From Clostridia bacterium (GTDB taxonomy: Bacteria > Bacillota_A > Clostridia > TANB77 > CAG-508), in assembly GCA_022792975.1 (NCBI GenBank), contig JAAWCC010000110.1, forward strand, positions 1 through 10,268: 10,268 nt of DNA, given 5' to 3'. Positions 1 through 7,567 of the stretch are shown here, in pieces. Position 1 is the first letter of the stretch; the number at the start of each line of letters is the position of its first letter. The translations under genes and the position numbers were made by a program. The notes below the pieces were generated by a model. It made no database searches and was not told the DNA's origin. It saw nothing but the letters and a program-made list of their open reading frames with translations.

Positions 1-34
1 ATGATAAAATATCAAAAGTATTGTAGCAAAAAAT

Positions 35-39
35 GGGGG
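35..39 (+). promoter_or_regulatory. Ribosome binding site of the NRPS
   Basis: GGGGG lies 6 nt upstream of ATG 46. It decides the start in favour of 46 over the in-frame ATG at position 1 and the out-of-frame ATG at 42. It is weaker than the GGAGG sites of the two downstream genes. Confidence 0.5.
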
Positions 40-45
40 CTATGT

Positions 46-3000
46 ATGAAAAAGGATGTTTATGATTTAAGTAAGCCACAAGAGTCAATCTGGCTTACAG
101 AGCAGTATTTTAAGGATACTAATATTAATAGGCTTGTCACTGTTGCAGATTTTTCTCGCAAACTTGATAACCTAGATTTTGATATTTTGAATAAAGCTAT
201 TAATAATGTTGTTAGGTATAATGATAATTTTCAAATTAGACTATTTTTAGAAGATGGAAATGTTAAACAATATTTCTGTGACTATGAGGAATTTAATTGT
301 GAAGTTGTTGAGGTTTCTTCTGTAAGTGATTTTTTAGAAGAAGATTCAAGACGTCATGGAGTTTTTTCTTTATTTGAAAGTCCTCTTTATGAAGTTAAAT
401 TATTTAAGGTAAAAGGTACTAATACTGGTGGAATTTTGGCAAATTTTCATCATATTATTTGTGATGGATTTGCAGCCACTCTTTTTGTTAGACAGATTTT
501 TGAGAGTTATGTTTCTCTTATAAATTCTAATACTTTACCAAATTTAAACCCTAATAATTATTCATATATACAGTATTTAGAAGGTGAAAAAGAATATTTA
601 CAAAGCAATAAATTTATAAAAGATCAAGCTTACTGGAATGAAGTTTTTACAACTGTTCCAGAAGTTGCTACTCTTTATAGTAATAAAGCTTCAACTAATA
701 CTTTTAGCCCTGATGCTGAAAGAGTTACTTTTGATATTCAAAGAAGTGAAATGTCAAGAATTGCTAATTTTTGTGAGAGTTTAAAGATTTCTCCTTACAA
801 TTTTTTCATGGCAATTTTTGGTATATATATTTCTAGAGCGTCTAGACTTGATGATTTTGTAATTGGAACTCCTATTTTTAATAGGACTAATTTTAGAGAG
901 AAAAATACTCTTGGTATGTATGTTAGTACTGTACCTTTTAGATTAACTTTAAATGATAATTTGAAGTTTTCTGAGTTTAGTTCTAAGATTTCTAAAGATA
1001 CCATGTCTATGCTTAGACATCAAAAATATTCATATGGATATATAATTGAGGAGCTTAGAAAAAAGACCTCTAGTGTTCCTAATTTATATAATATTCTATT
1101 TTCTTACCAAGTAGCCACTGCTTCTGATGAAAATCAGCGGTTATGATGCTGATTGGCTTTCTAATCATTGCATAAGTGGTGATTTAGATATTAATATATA
1201 TGATTTGAATGCTAAAAGTGCTGCTACTGTTTCTTATGATTATAACATAAATAAGTATAATAAAGAAGATATTGAAATTATGCATTACAGGGTTTTGTGT
1301 ATTATCAATCAAGTTTTAGATAATAAGGATATTTTATTAAAGGATGTAGATATAGCCACTCCAGCTGAAAAAGCTCAAATTTTAAATGATTTTAATAATA
1401 CAAAAATAGATTACCCTAATAATAAGAGTGTTATTTCTCTATTTGAAGAGCAAGCTTCTTACACACCTGATGCTGTGGCTGTTACTTTTGAAAATAATAC
1501 TCTTACATATGCAGAATTGAATAAAAAAGCTAATGCTTTGGCAAATTTTTTGAAATCTCAAGATGTCAAACAGCATGACGTTGTTGCTCTATTTTTAGAT
1601 AAGTCACTTGAGGCTATTGTGTCTATTATTGCAACACTAAAGCTTGGTGCTGCTTATTTGCCTATTGATATTTCTTATCCTATGGACAGGATTTTATACA
1701 TGCTGAAGGATGCAAATGCTAAAGCTTTTTTGGTTTCTTCTGATTTAGATAATGACTTTAATCTAGAAATCCCAAAGGTTTTAGTTGACTTAGATTTAGA
1801 GCTATATAACGATAACTTTGATTTTAATACACCAGAGGTTTTACCCTTAGATTTGGCTTATATTATATATACTTCTCGGCTCTACTGGCACGCCTAAAGG
1901 TGTTATGGTTTCGAACCAATCTATTTTGAGATTAGTTAAAAATACTAATTATGTTACATTTTCTAAAGGAGATAGAATTTTACAAACTGGAACTATTGCC
2001 TTTGATGCATCTACTTTTGAAATTTGGGGTGCTTTACTCAATGGTTTAGAACTATTCTTACTTACAAAAACTAATTTACTTAACCCTAAATATTTTAGTG
2101 ATTATATTAATCAAAATAAAATTACTACCTTGTTTTTGACTACTGCATTATTTCATAAATTTTGTGAATATGACCCAAAAATGTTTGGTAGGCTTAAGTA
2201 TTTATTTGTTGGAGGAGAGGCTTCCTCTTTTAAACATTTTAAACTTGTTAGGGATAGTAATCCAAATTTGACTTTTGCACATGTTTATGGCCCAACTGAA
2301 AATACTACCTTTTCTACTTATTATAATATTGAGGATACTTCTTTTGGGTTTATTCCAATTGGTTTTCCTTTAGCGAATTCTACTTGTTATGTAGTTTCAA
2401 GCTCTAGCACTCTAGCCCCTTCTGGTATCCCCGGAGAGCTTTGGGTTGGTGGAGATCGGTCTTGCTTTGGGATATTTGAATAGACCTGATTTAACAGAGG
2501 AAAAGTTTATTGATAATCCTTTTGGACCTGGAAAGGTCTATAAGACTGGCGATTTAGTTAGCTTACTTCCAAATGGTGCTATTAATTATATTGGTAGAAT
2601 TGACAATCAAGTAAAACTTAGAGGTTTTAGAATTGAGCTTAGTGAGATTGATAGCAAAATATTAGAATTTCCTGATGTCAAAGAAAGTGTAACTATTATA
2701 CATTCAGATACTATTTGCTCATACATTATAACTAAAAGCGCCATTTCCTTGAAGGATTTGAAAAAACATTTGAGTGAAGAATTACCAGCGTTTATGGTAC
2801 CAAGTTTTATTAATGTACTTGATGCACTACCTCTTAATGTCAATGGAAAAGTTGATAAAAAGAAGCTTCCGCTTCCTGTTTTTGGAGATGAAAATAGAAG
2901 TATCGTTCCTCCAAGAAATGACATTGATAAAGCGCTTATTAACGAATTAAAGAAAATATTAAAAACAGACAATATAAGCATTAAGGATTCCTTTTTTGGA

Positions 3001-6000
3001 ATTGGTGGGGATTCTTTAAATGCAATTACTTTATGTACTCATTTGTCTAGTATTCTTGATATATCTATTTCTGTTAAGGATGTATTTGACAATCCTGTTA
3101 TAGAAAATTTATCAGATGTGATTTCTGATAAATCTATGGGGCATTTGGTTAAAACTGTTACTAAGGCTGAGGATAAAAAATCTTACCCTCTCTCTTGTGC
3201 ACAAAAAAGAATTTATTATGCTAATATGATTTCTGGTAGCAAAAGCATTGTTTACAATGTTTCTGGTGGAATTTTATTTAAGGAAATTCTTGCACCCTCT
3301 AAAGTGCAAAGTGCTTTAGATAAATTACTTGAACTTCATTCTAGTTTTAGAACTGTATTTAAATATGAAAATGGAGAGCTTGTTCAGGAGGTCTTAGACC
3401 ATGCTCAAATCCAGCTTGATATTGAGCATTCCTCTTTGGATGCACAAAAATTGGTGGATACATTTCCTAAGTCTTTTGATTTAGAGAAGGCACCGCTTCT
3501 TCGTGCTAAGCTTTATATTTTAGATAATTCCTCAAGCTTGCTTTTATTAGATACTCACCACATTATTGTTGATGGTGCTTCTCTTGCGATTATTTTTCGT
3601 GATTTTTGCAAATTTTATAATGATGAAGTAATTGATAAAAATGAGCTTAGATATGTTGATTATGCTGTATGGGAAAATGCTTTTATTAATTCTGATAAAA
3701 TAAAGCCTTACGAGGAATTTTGGACTAAAAAGTTTGAAAATCAGAATTTTACTCCGCTTAATTTGCCTTATGATTTTCCTTTGTCTAATGTTAAATCTTA
3801 CAAAGGTGATAAAGTTAGTTTGAATTTATCAAAAGAGGAGTTTAGTGTTTTCGAAAACTTCGCTAAACAAAATGATATATCTGCATATTCAGTATTTTTA
3901 TCTGCCTTATTTGTACTTTTATATAAATATACTTATCAAGAGGATATTATTGTTGGTGGTCCTTTTGCTGGCAGAAGTTTTCCGGAAATACAAAATCTTG
4001 TTGGTATGTTTGTTAATAATATTGTTTTAAATAAACATATAAACGAAGCTTGTGAGTTTATTGATTTAGCAAAATCAGTTCACAAAGATGTGTTAGCAGT
4101 GGTTGCTAATCAGCCATATCCTTATGAATTATTGCAAAAATCTTTGAATTTAGGTGCTAACAATTCTTTGCTTGATGTAATGTTTACTTATCAAAATATC
4201 GATGCAGAGCCTTCTGTTATAAAAGGAGAGCCTGCAAGTGTTTTAACTGCACGTACAACCACCTCTAAATTTAATTTGTGGTTTGAAATTGTACCTAGCA
4301 CCAATACATTTAATTTGGAATTTAATACTGATTTGTTTAAGCTAGATACTGCAAAAAGCTTGTTAGAGCATTATTTGTTTATATTAAAACAGGCTATTTC
4401 TGAACCTGTATGCAAGCTGAATGATTTTGAAATGATAACAGAAGCTGAGGATAAGCTTTTGTCTAAATTCAATGATACCTCTATGCCTATAAACGATGAT
4501 ACAATTATAGATATTTTTGAAAACCAAGTTATAAAGACGCCTAAAAAAGTGGCTGTTGTTTGTGATGATGTAAGTTTAACTTATCAAGAATTGAATAAAA
4601 AGGCTAACTCTTTAGCAAATTATTTGATTAATTTTGGTATTAAGCCTAATGATATTATATGTATTATGACAAACCGTTCTTTAGAAACTATTGTGTGTAT
4701 GCTTGGTATATTAAAAGCTGGTGCTGCATTTTTTAATGTTGACCCAACATATCCTGTCGATAGAACAAAATATTATATTGAGGATAGTAAAACTAAATAT
4801 GTTTTAACTCAAAAAGCATTAAAGGATAAGGTTAAAACTATTGAGCATTGTTTTGAAATTGATTTAAATAATTCTCTTATTTATGGTGTCAATTTTGAAA
4901 ATCCTCATGTTAAGTTAAAGAAAACTGATTTGTCATATATTATATACACTTCTCGGTTCTACTGGCACACCTAAGGGAGTTATGCTAAATCAAGTTGGTT
5001 TTGCAAATATGGCTAAGGCTATGACTTATGCTTTGGATTATTTAAGGGATGGTAAAGAACATGCTATTGCTTCTGTTACTTCTACTCCTTTTGATATATT
5101 TGTATACGAGATTTTTGTCTCTTTAACACATGGTATGAAGGTGGTTATGGCAAATAATAGTGAGCACAGAAACCCTAAGCTTTTAGATAGTCTAATTAAA
5201 AAGCATGGTGTTGATGTAATGACTGTTACTCCAAGCCTTATGAAGATTAATTATGATAATAGAGAAAAAGATACTGCTCTTGCTTTAGTTAAAAATATGG
5301 TTTTTGGTGGAGAGCCTCTTCCTCAAAAGTTTATTGATGACTTAAGAGCTTTATCTTCTGATATAACTATATATAATATATATGGTCCAAGTGAAATTAC
5401 TATTTTGAGTAATGTTCAAAACCTAGATAAGGAGAAGGAAATTACTGTTGGTCCTCCTACTAAGAATACTCAAATTCATATTCTAGATAAAGATATGAAG
5501 CGTGTTCCTATTGGCGTTGTTCGGCGAAATCTATATTTCTGGTATTCAAGTTGGTCTTCGGATATATTGGAAACCCTGAAAAAACTGCTAGTGTATTTTT
5601 AGACAATCCCTTCGGTGATGGTAAAATGTATCGAACAGGGGATATTGGAAGATGGACATTTAATCGGAAAAGTACAATGCCTTGGAAGATGTGATCATCA
5701 AATTAAGCTTCGTGGTCTTCGTATTGAGCTCGGAGAAATTGAGGATAAGCTGCTTAAAATTCCTGATGTTACTGCTTGTGTTGTAAATAAGATTGAACTA
5801 GATGGAAAAGAAGCGCTTTGTGGTTATTATGTAGCAACTCGGAGAACTTTCAGACACAGAGGTAAAAGAGTTTTTGAGAAAATCTTTACCTCCTTACATG
5901 GTTCCAAGTCATATAATTAGGCTTAAGGAAATGCCTTATTCTATAAATAGAAAAATTGATAGGAAGGCACTTCCACTTCCTAAAAGCTCGAATAATACTG

Positions 6001-7491
6001 ATGCTTCAATTCCTACTAATATAAATGATATAACTTCTAATGAAGAGAAGCTTTTGCAGATTTGGAAAGAGCTTTTGCAAAAAGATAATATTAGTATAAC
6101 AGATAATTTCTTCGATATTGGAGGAGATTCTATTTTAGCTATAAATATGCAAATTGAAGCTCTTAAATATGATTTGAATTTTGAATATGCTGATATTTTC
6201 AATTTTCCAACTATAAAAGAACTTGCGCATACTTTGCCAGAACAAGCAGATACTTTTTTTGAAGATTACGATTATTCGAGGGTTAATGATGTTTTAGCAA
6301 GAAATACTATTTATAATTATAATACTATTTCAAAAGTAAACCCTGGAAATATACTTTTAATTGGTGGTACACGGATATCTGGGTGCACATATTGCATATG
6401 AATTTTTGAAGGAGAATAAAGGTGACCTTTATTGTTTAATTAGAGCTAAAAATAATGAGCCTGCTAGGTCTAGATTGCTTCACTCTCTAAAATTTTACTT
6501 TGGAGATAAATTTGTAAATAAAATGGAGAATAGAATTAAGGTTGTTACTCGGAGATATGGTTCTTCGGTCCTAGTCTTGGTTTATCCAAACGTGATTTGA
6601 TAACTATTGTAAACAATATAAGTACTATTATTAATTCTGGTGCTCTTGTTAAACATTTTGGTTTAAAGAAGGATTTTGAAGCTGTTAATGTTTTCGGTAC
6701 AGAAAACGTTGTAAAATTCTGTGTGAAATATGGTAAAAGACTTATGCACATTTCTACCGTTAGCGTTTCTGGAAATGGCTCTAAGGAGGAAAGCATTGTT
6801 GAAACTTCTGAAAACGTAAATGATAAAAAGCTTTTTACTGAAAGAGATTTATATATTGGTCAAAATTTGAAAAATGTTTATGCAAACACTAAATTTAGAG
6901 GAGAGCTTGCCGTTTTAGAAGCAATTTATAATGGCTTAGATGCTCAAATTTTGAGACTTGGAAACATAACGAATAGATATTCTGATGGTGCTTTTCAAAT
7001 GAATGCTGAGGATAATGCCTTTGCTAAAAGACTTAAGACTTTTATTGAAATTGGTGCCTTTCCTGATTATACTTTAGCACATGAGCTTGAGCTTACACCT
7101 GTTGATTTATCTGCTGCTGCTACAATAAAGCTTTTAAATCATAAGTCAGATTGTAATATGTTCCATATTATGGAGCCTAAGCTTTTGCCTATCTCTGTAC
7201 TTATTGATACTTTGTCTGCAATGGATATTAATATTTTACCTGTTTCTAATCAGATGATGACAGATATTATTACTGGTATTTTGAGCGATGAAGGCAGGAA
7301 GGATCTCGTTTCAGGCATTATACATGATTTAGACAAGGAAAAAAGACTTGTCTATACATCTTCAATTAGGCTTAAATGTTTATTTACTGAAAATTATTTA
7401 AAAAATTGTCGGTTTTCGCTGGAAAAAAATTGATAAAAATTATATAATAAAGTATATGCAATATTTTAGAAAAATTGGCTTTATAAATTAA
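46..7491 (+). CDS. C-A-T-C-A-T-R nonribosomal peptide synthetase, interrupted by 12 CGG-associated +1 frameshifts
   Basis: Two-module NRPS ending in a thioester reductase, predicted to make a dipeptide (perhaps N-acylated) and release it as an aldehyde in the cytoplasm. Skipping one C at each of 1138, 1877, 2457, 4954, 5522, 5559, 5665, 5840, 6372, 6550, 6566 and 7410 gives one continuous protein of 2477 residues, stop TAA 7489-7491. Approximate domains: C1 3-440, A1 455-945, T1 955-1030, C2 1045-1460, A2 1480-1975, T2 1990-2065, R 2100-2477. Every catalytic signature is intact, which argues against ordinary pseudogene decay. I chose ATG 46 because GGGGG at 35-39 sits 6 nt upstream and the C domain begins at once (YDLSKPQESIW). 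An in-frame ATG at position 1 would add 15 residues, and the window edge hides anything further upstream. Without recoding, translation would stop after residue 366. No phosphopantetheinyl transferase, transporter or thioesterase is in the window. Confidence 0.92.
1138..1141 (+). other. CGG +1 shift site 1 (NRPS C1)
   Basis: The codons run CAG, CGG, TTA, TGA in the incoming frame, so a normal reading of CGG stops two codons later. Skipping C 1138 gives CAG-GGT-TAT and continues the C domain (Q-GYDADWLS), making Gly 365. Confidence 0.85.
1877..1880 (+). other. CGG +1 shift site 2 (A1 phosphate loop)
   Basis: TCT-CGG-CTC leads to TAA at 1895-1897. Skipping C 1877 gives TCT-GGC-TCT and restores the A3 motif TSGSTGTPKG, with Gly 611 at the shift. 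The family motif is near invariant here, so the extra base is certain. Confidence 0.95.
2457..2460 (+). other. CGG +1 shift site 3 (A1, after A6 motif)
   Basis: GAT-CGG-TCT leads to TAG at 2481-2483. Skipping C 2457 gives GAT-GGT-CTT and restores GELWVGGD-GLALGY, the usual A6 region. The recoded residue is Gly 804. Confidence 0.93.
4954..4957 (+). other. CGG +1 shift site 4 (A2 phosphate loop)
   Basis: TCT-CGG-TTC leads to TAA at 4972-4974. Skipping C 4954 restores TSGSTGTPKG with recoded Gly 1636. The position is homologous to the site at 1877 in the first A domain. Confidence 0.95.
5522..5525 (+). other. CGG +1 shift site 5 (A2, A6 motif)
   Basis: GTT-CGG-CGA becomes GTT-GGC-GAA when C 5522 is skipped. 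This restores PIGVV-GEIYISG, the expected A6 region, with recoded Gly 1825. Confidence 0.92.
5559..5562 (+). other. CGG +1 shift site 6 (A2)
   Basis: Only 37 nt after the previous site. CTT-CGG-ATA leads to TGA at 5577-5579. Skipping C 5559 gives VGL-GYIGNPEKT, with recoded Gly 1837. Without recognising both sites this part of A2 appears to be lost between frames. Confidence 0.92.
5665..5668 (+). other. CGG +1 shift site 7 (A2)
   Basis: AAT-CGG-AAA leads to TGA at 5692-5694. Skipping C 5665 joins YRTGDIGRWTFN to GKVQCLGRCDHQIKLRG, the A7-A8 region, with recoded Gly 1872. Confidence 0.92.
5840..5843 (+). other. CGG +1 shift site 8 (A2 C-terminal subdomain)
   Basis: ACT-CGG-AGA becomes ACT-GGA-GAA when C 5840 is skipped. 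This joins GYYVAT to GELSDTEVKEFL and the LPPYMVP block, with recoded Gly 1930. Confidence 0.92.
6372..6375 (+). other. CGG +1 shift site 9 (R domain Rossmann loop)
   Basis: ACA-CGG-ATA becomes ACA-GGA-TAT when C 6372 is skipped, restoring LLIGGT-GYLGAHIAYEF with recoded Gly 2107. This glycine lies in the NAD(P)H-binding loop. It is the only site preceded by a codon ending in A. Confidence 0.93.
6550..6553 (+). other. CGG +1 shift site 10 (R domain)
   Basis: ACT-CGG-AGA becomes ACT-GGA-GAT when C 6550 is skipped, giving the VVTGDM strand expected in this reductase family. The recoded residue is Gly 2166. Confidence 0.9.
6566..6569 (+). other. CGG +1 shift site 11 (R domain)
   Basis: Sixteen nt after site 10. 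CTT-CGG-TCC-TAG would stop at once. Skipping C 6566 gives VL-GPSLGLSKRDL, with recoded Gly 2171. The five codons between sites 10 and 11 are read in a frame used nowhere nearby. Confidence 0.9.
7410..7413 (+). other. CGG +1 shift site 12 (R domain C-terminus)
   Basis: TGT-CGG-TTT leads to TGA at 7431-7433. Skipping C 7410 gives NC-GFRWKKIDKNYIIKY and moves the stop to 7489-7491. The recoded residue is Gly 2452. Support comes from the continued open frame and the family-like C-terminal tail, so it is slightly weaker than for the motif-embedded sites. Confidence 0.82.
7420..7448 (+). promoter_or_regulatory. Possible promoter for the histidine kinase gene
   Basis: TGGAAA (7420-7425), a 17-nt spacer, then a perfect TATAAT (7443-7448), lying inside the last codons of the NRPS. 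The -35 half matches 4 of 6 consensus bases and the region is AT-rich, so a chance match is possible. If real, the stem at 7500-7529 would lie in the kinase 5' leader. Confidence 0.3.
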
Positions 7492-7499
7492 TAGTTATT

Positions 7500-7529
7500 A
7501 GGGACGTTTGTTATGAATGATACGTCCCT
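7500..7529 (+). promoter_or_regulatory. Inverted repeat in the NRPS-kinase gap
   Basis: AGGGACGT (7500-7507) and ACGTCCCT (7522-7529) form a perfect 8-bp stem around a 14-nt loop. The stem is unusually GC-rich for this window. It sits 8 nt after the NRPS stop and 38 nt before the kinase start. No U-run follows, so it is not a classical rho-independent terminator. A protein operator, an mRNA-stabilising 3' hairpin or a leader element are all possible. Confidence 0.5.
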
Positions 7530-7555
7530 GATATCTAAATAAACAAAAGATAAAT

Positions 7556-7560
7556 GGAGG
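7556..7560 (+). promoter_or_regulatory. Ribosome binding site of the histidine kinase
   Basis: GGAGG with a 7-nt spacer to ATG 7568, close to ideal. It fixes the kinase start. Confidence 0.85.
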
Positions 7561-7567
7561 TTTTTAT

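Larger units (their letters stand above)
46..3150 (+). other. NRPS module 1 (C-A-T)
   Basis: The first condensation domain has a canonical HHIICDG at 448-468 (residues 135-141). A C domain at the very N-terminus, with no module before it, usually means either N-acylation of the first amino acid or a partner protein encoded elsewhere. A1 shows LTYAEL, the phosphate loop YTS-GSTGTPKG split by the CGG site at 1877, FDAST (Asp 653), YGPTE (747-751), YKTGD (831-835) and the adenylation lysine in NGKVD (Lys 934). Aligned by eye to GrsA, the ten pocket residues read D-A-F-F-F-G-V-T-F-K, which suggests an aliphatic or otherwise hydrophobic amino acid. This is tentative. T1 has GGDSL with phosphopantetheine attachment Ser 989 (nt 3013-3015). 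CGG shift sites in this module are 1138, 1877 and 2457. Confidence 0.85.
3175..6270 (+). other. NRPS module 2 (C-A-T)
   Basis: C2 opens with YPLSCAQKRIYYAN and has HHIIVDG at 3556-3576 (residues 1170-1176), so it should be an active peptide-bond-forming domain. A2 shows LTYQEL, YTS-GSTGTPKG split by the CGG site at 4954, FDIFVYE (Asp 1682), YGPSE (from 1778), YRTGD (from 1860) and the lysine of NRKID (Lys 1967). Pocket residues by eye are D-I-Y-T-V-G-I-I-L-K. I do not recognise this code and assign no substrate. T2 has GGDSI with attachment Ser 2026 (nt 6129-6131). C2 contains no CGG shift site, whereas A2 has five (4954, 5522, 5559, 5665, 5840). Confidence 0.84.
6340..7491 (+). other. NRPS terminal thioester reductase (R) domain
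   Basis: Short-chain-dehydrogenase-like reductase that cleaves the peptidyl thioester from T2 using NAD(P)H and releases an aldehyde. The Rossmann nucleotide-binding loop reads GGT-GYLG, with CGG site 6372 falling inside it (recoded Gly 2107). It is followed by VVT-GDM, the HISTVSVSG strand, and the catalytic YANTK (Tyr 2275, Lys 2279, nt 6879-6893). After the CGG site at 7410 the corrected frame continues for 26 residues rich in aromatic and basic residues and ends in KIGFIN. That end is typical of these domains and moves the stop from TGA 7431-7433 to TAA 7489-7491. Dipeptide aldehydes from such synthetases can cyclise to pyrazinones if the N-terminus is free. With an acylating C1 they may stay linear. 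Confidence 0.86.

Noticed and set aside
1..45. ATG at position 1 as the NRPS start, and ATG at 42
   Set aside because: The first has no visible upstream signal because it sits on the window edge, and it adds residues before the C domain begins. The second is in another frame. ATG 46 has a ribosome binding site at the right distance.
795..1004. Open frames on the minus strand at 795-1004, 2607-2981, 5936-6202, 6545-6796 and 8662-8856
   Set aside because: They lie wholly opposite conserved NRPS or kinase coding sequence, their compositions mirror the sense strand, and none shows a recognisable domain or ribosome binding site.
3845..4030. A 61-residue hydrophobic open frame inside C2
   Set aside because: It overlaps an intact conserved C2 coding frame in another phase. 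Its Leu, Ile and Tyr richness follows from AT-rich sequence, and no ribosome binding site precedes it.
46..7491. NRPS as a decayed pseudogene
   Set aside because: All 12 lesions are the same single-base insertion at the same codon phase. There are no deletions, nonsense substitutions or lost catalytic residues, which is not how neutral decay looks.
46..7491. Twelve separate small genes, each a partial NRPS domain
   Set aside because: Breaks fall inside invariant motifs (TSG-STG, GGT-GYLG), the fragments lack ribosome binding sites, and some in-frame pieces are only 5 to 12 codons long. One gene explains all.
7500..7529. The stem as a rho-independent terminator
   Set aside because: No run of T follows the right arm; the next bases are GATATCTAAATAAAC.
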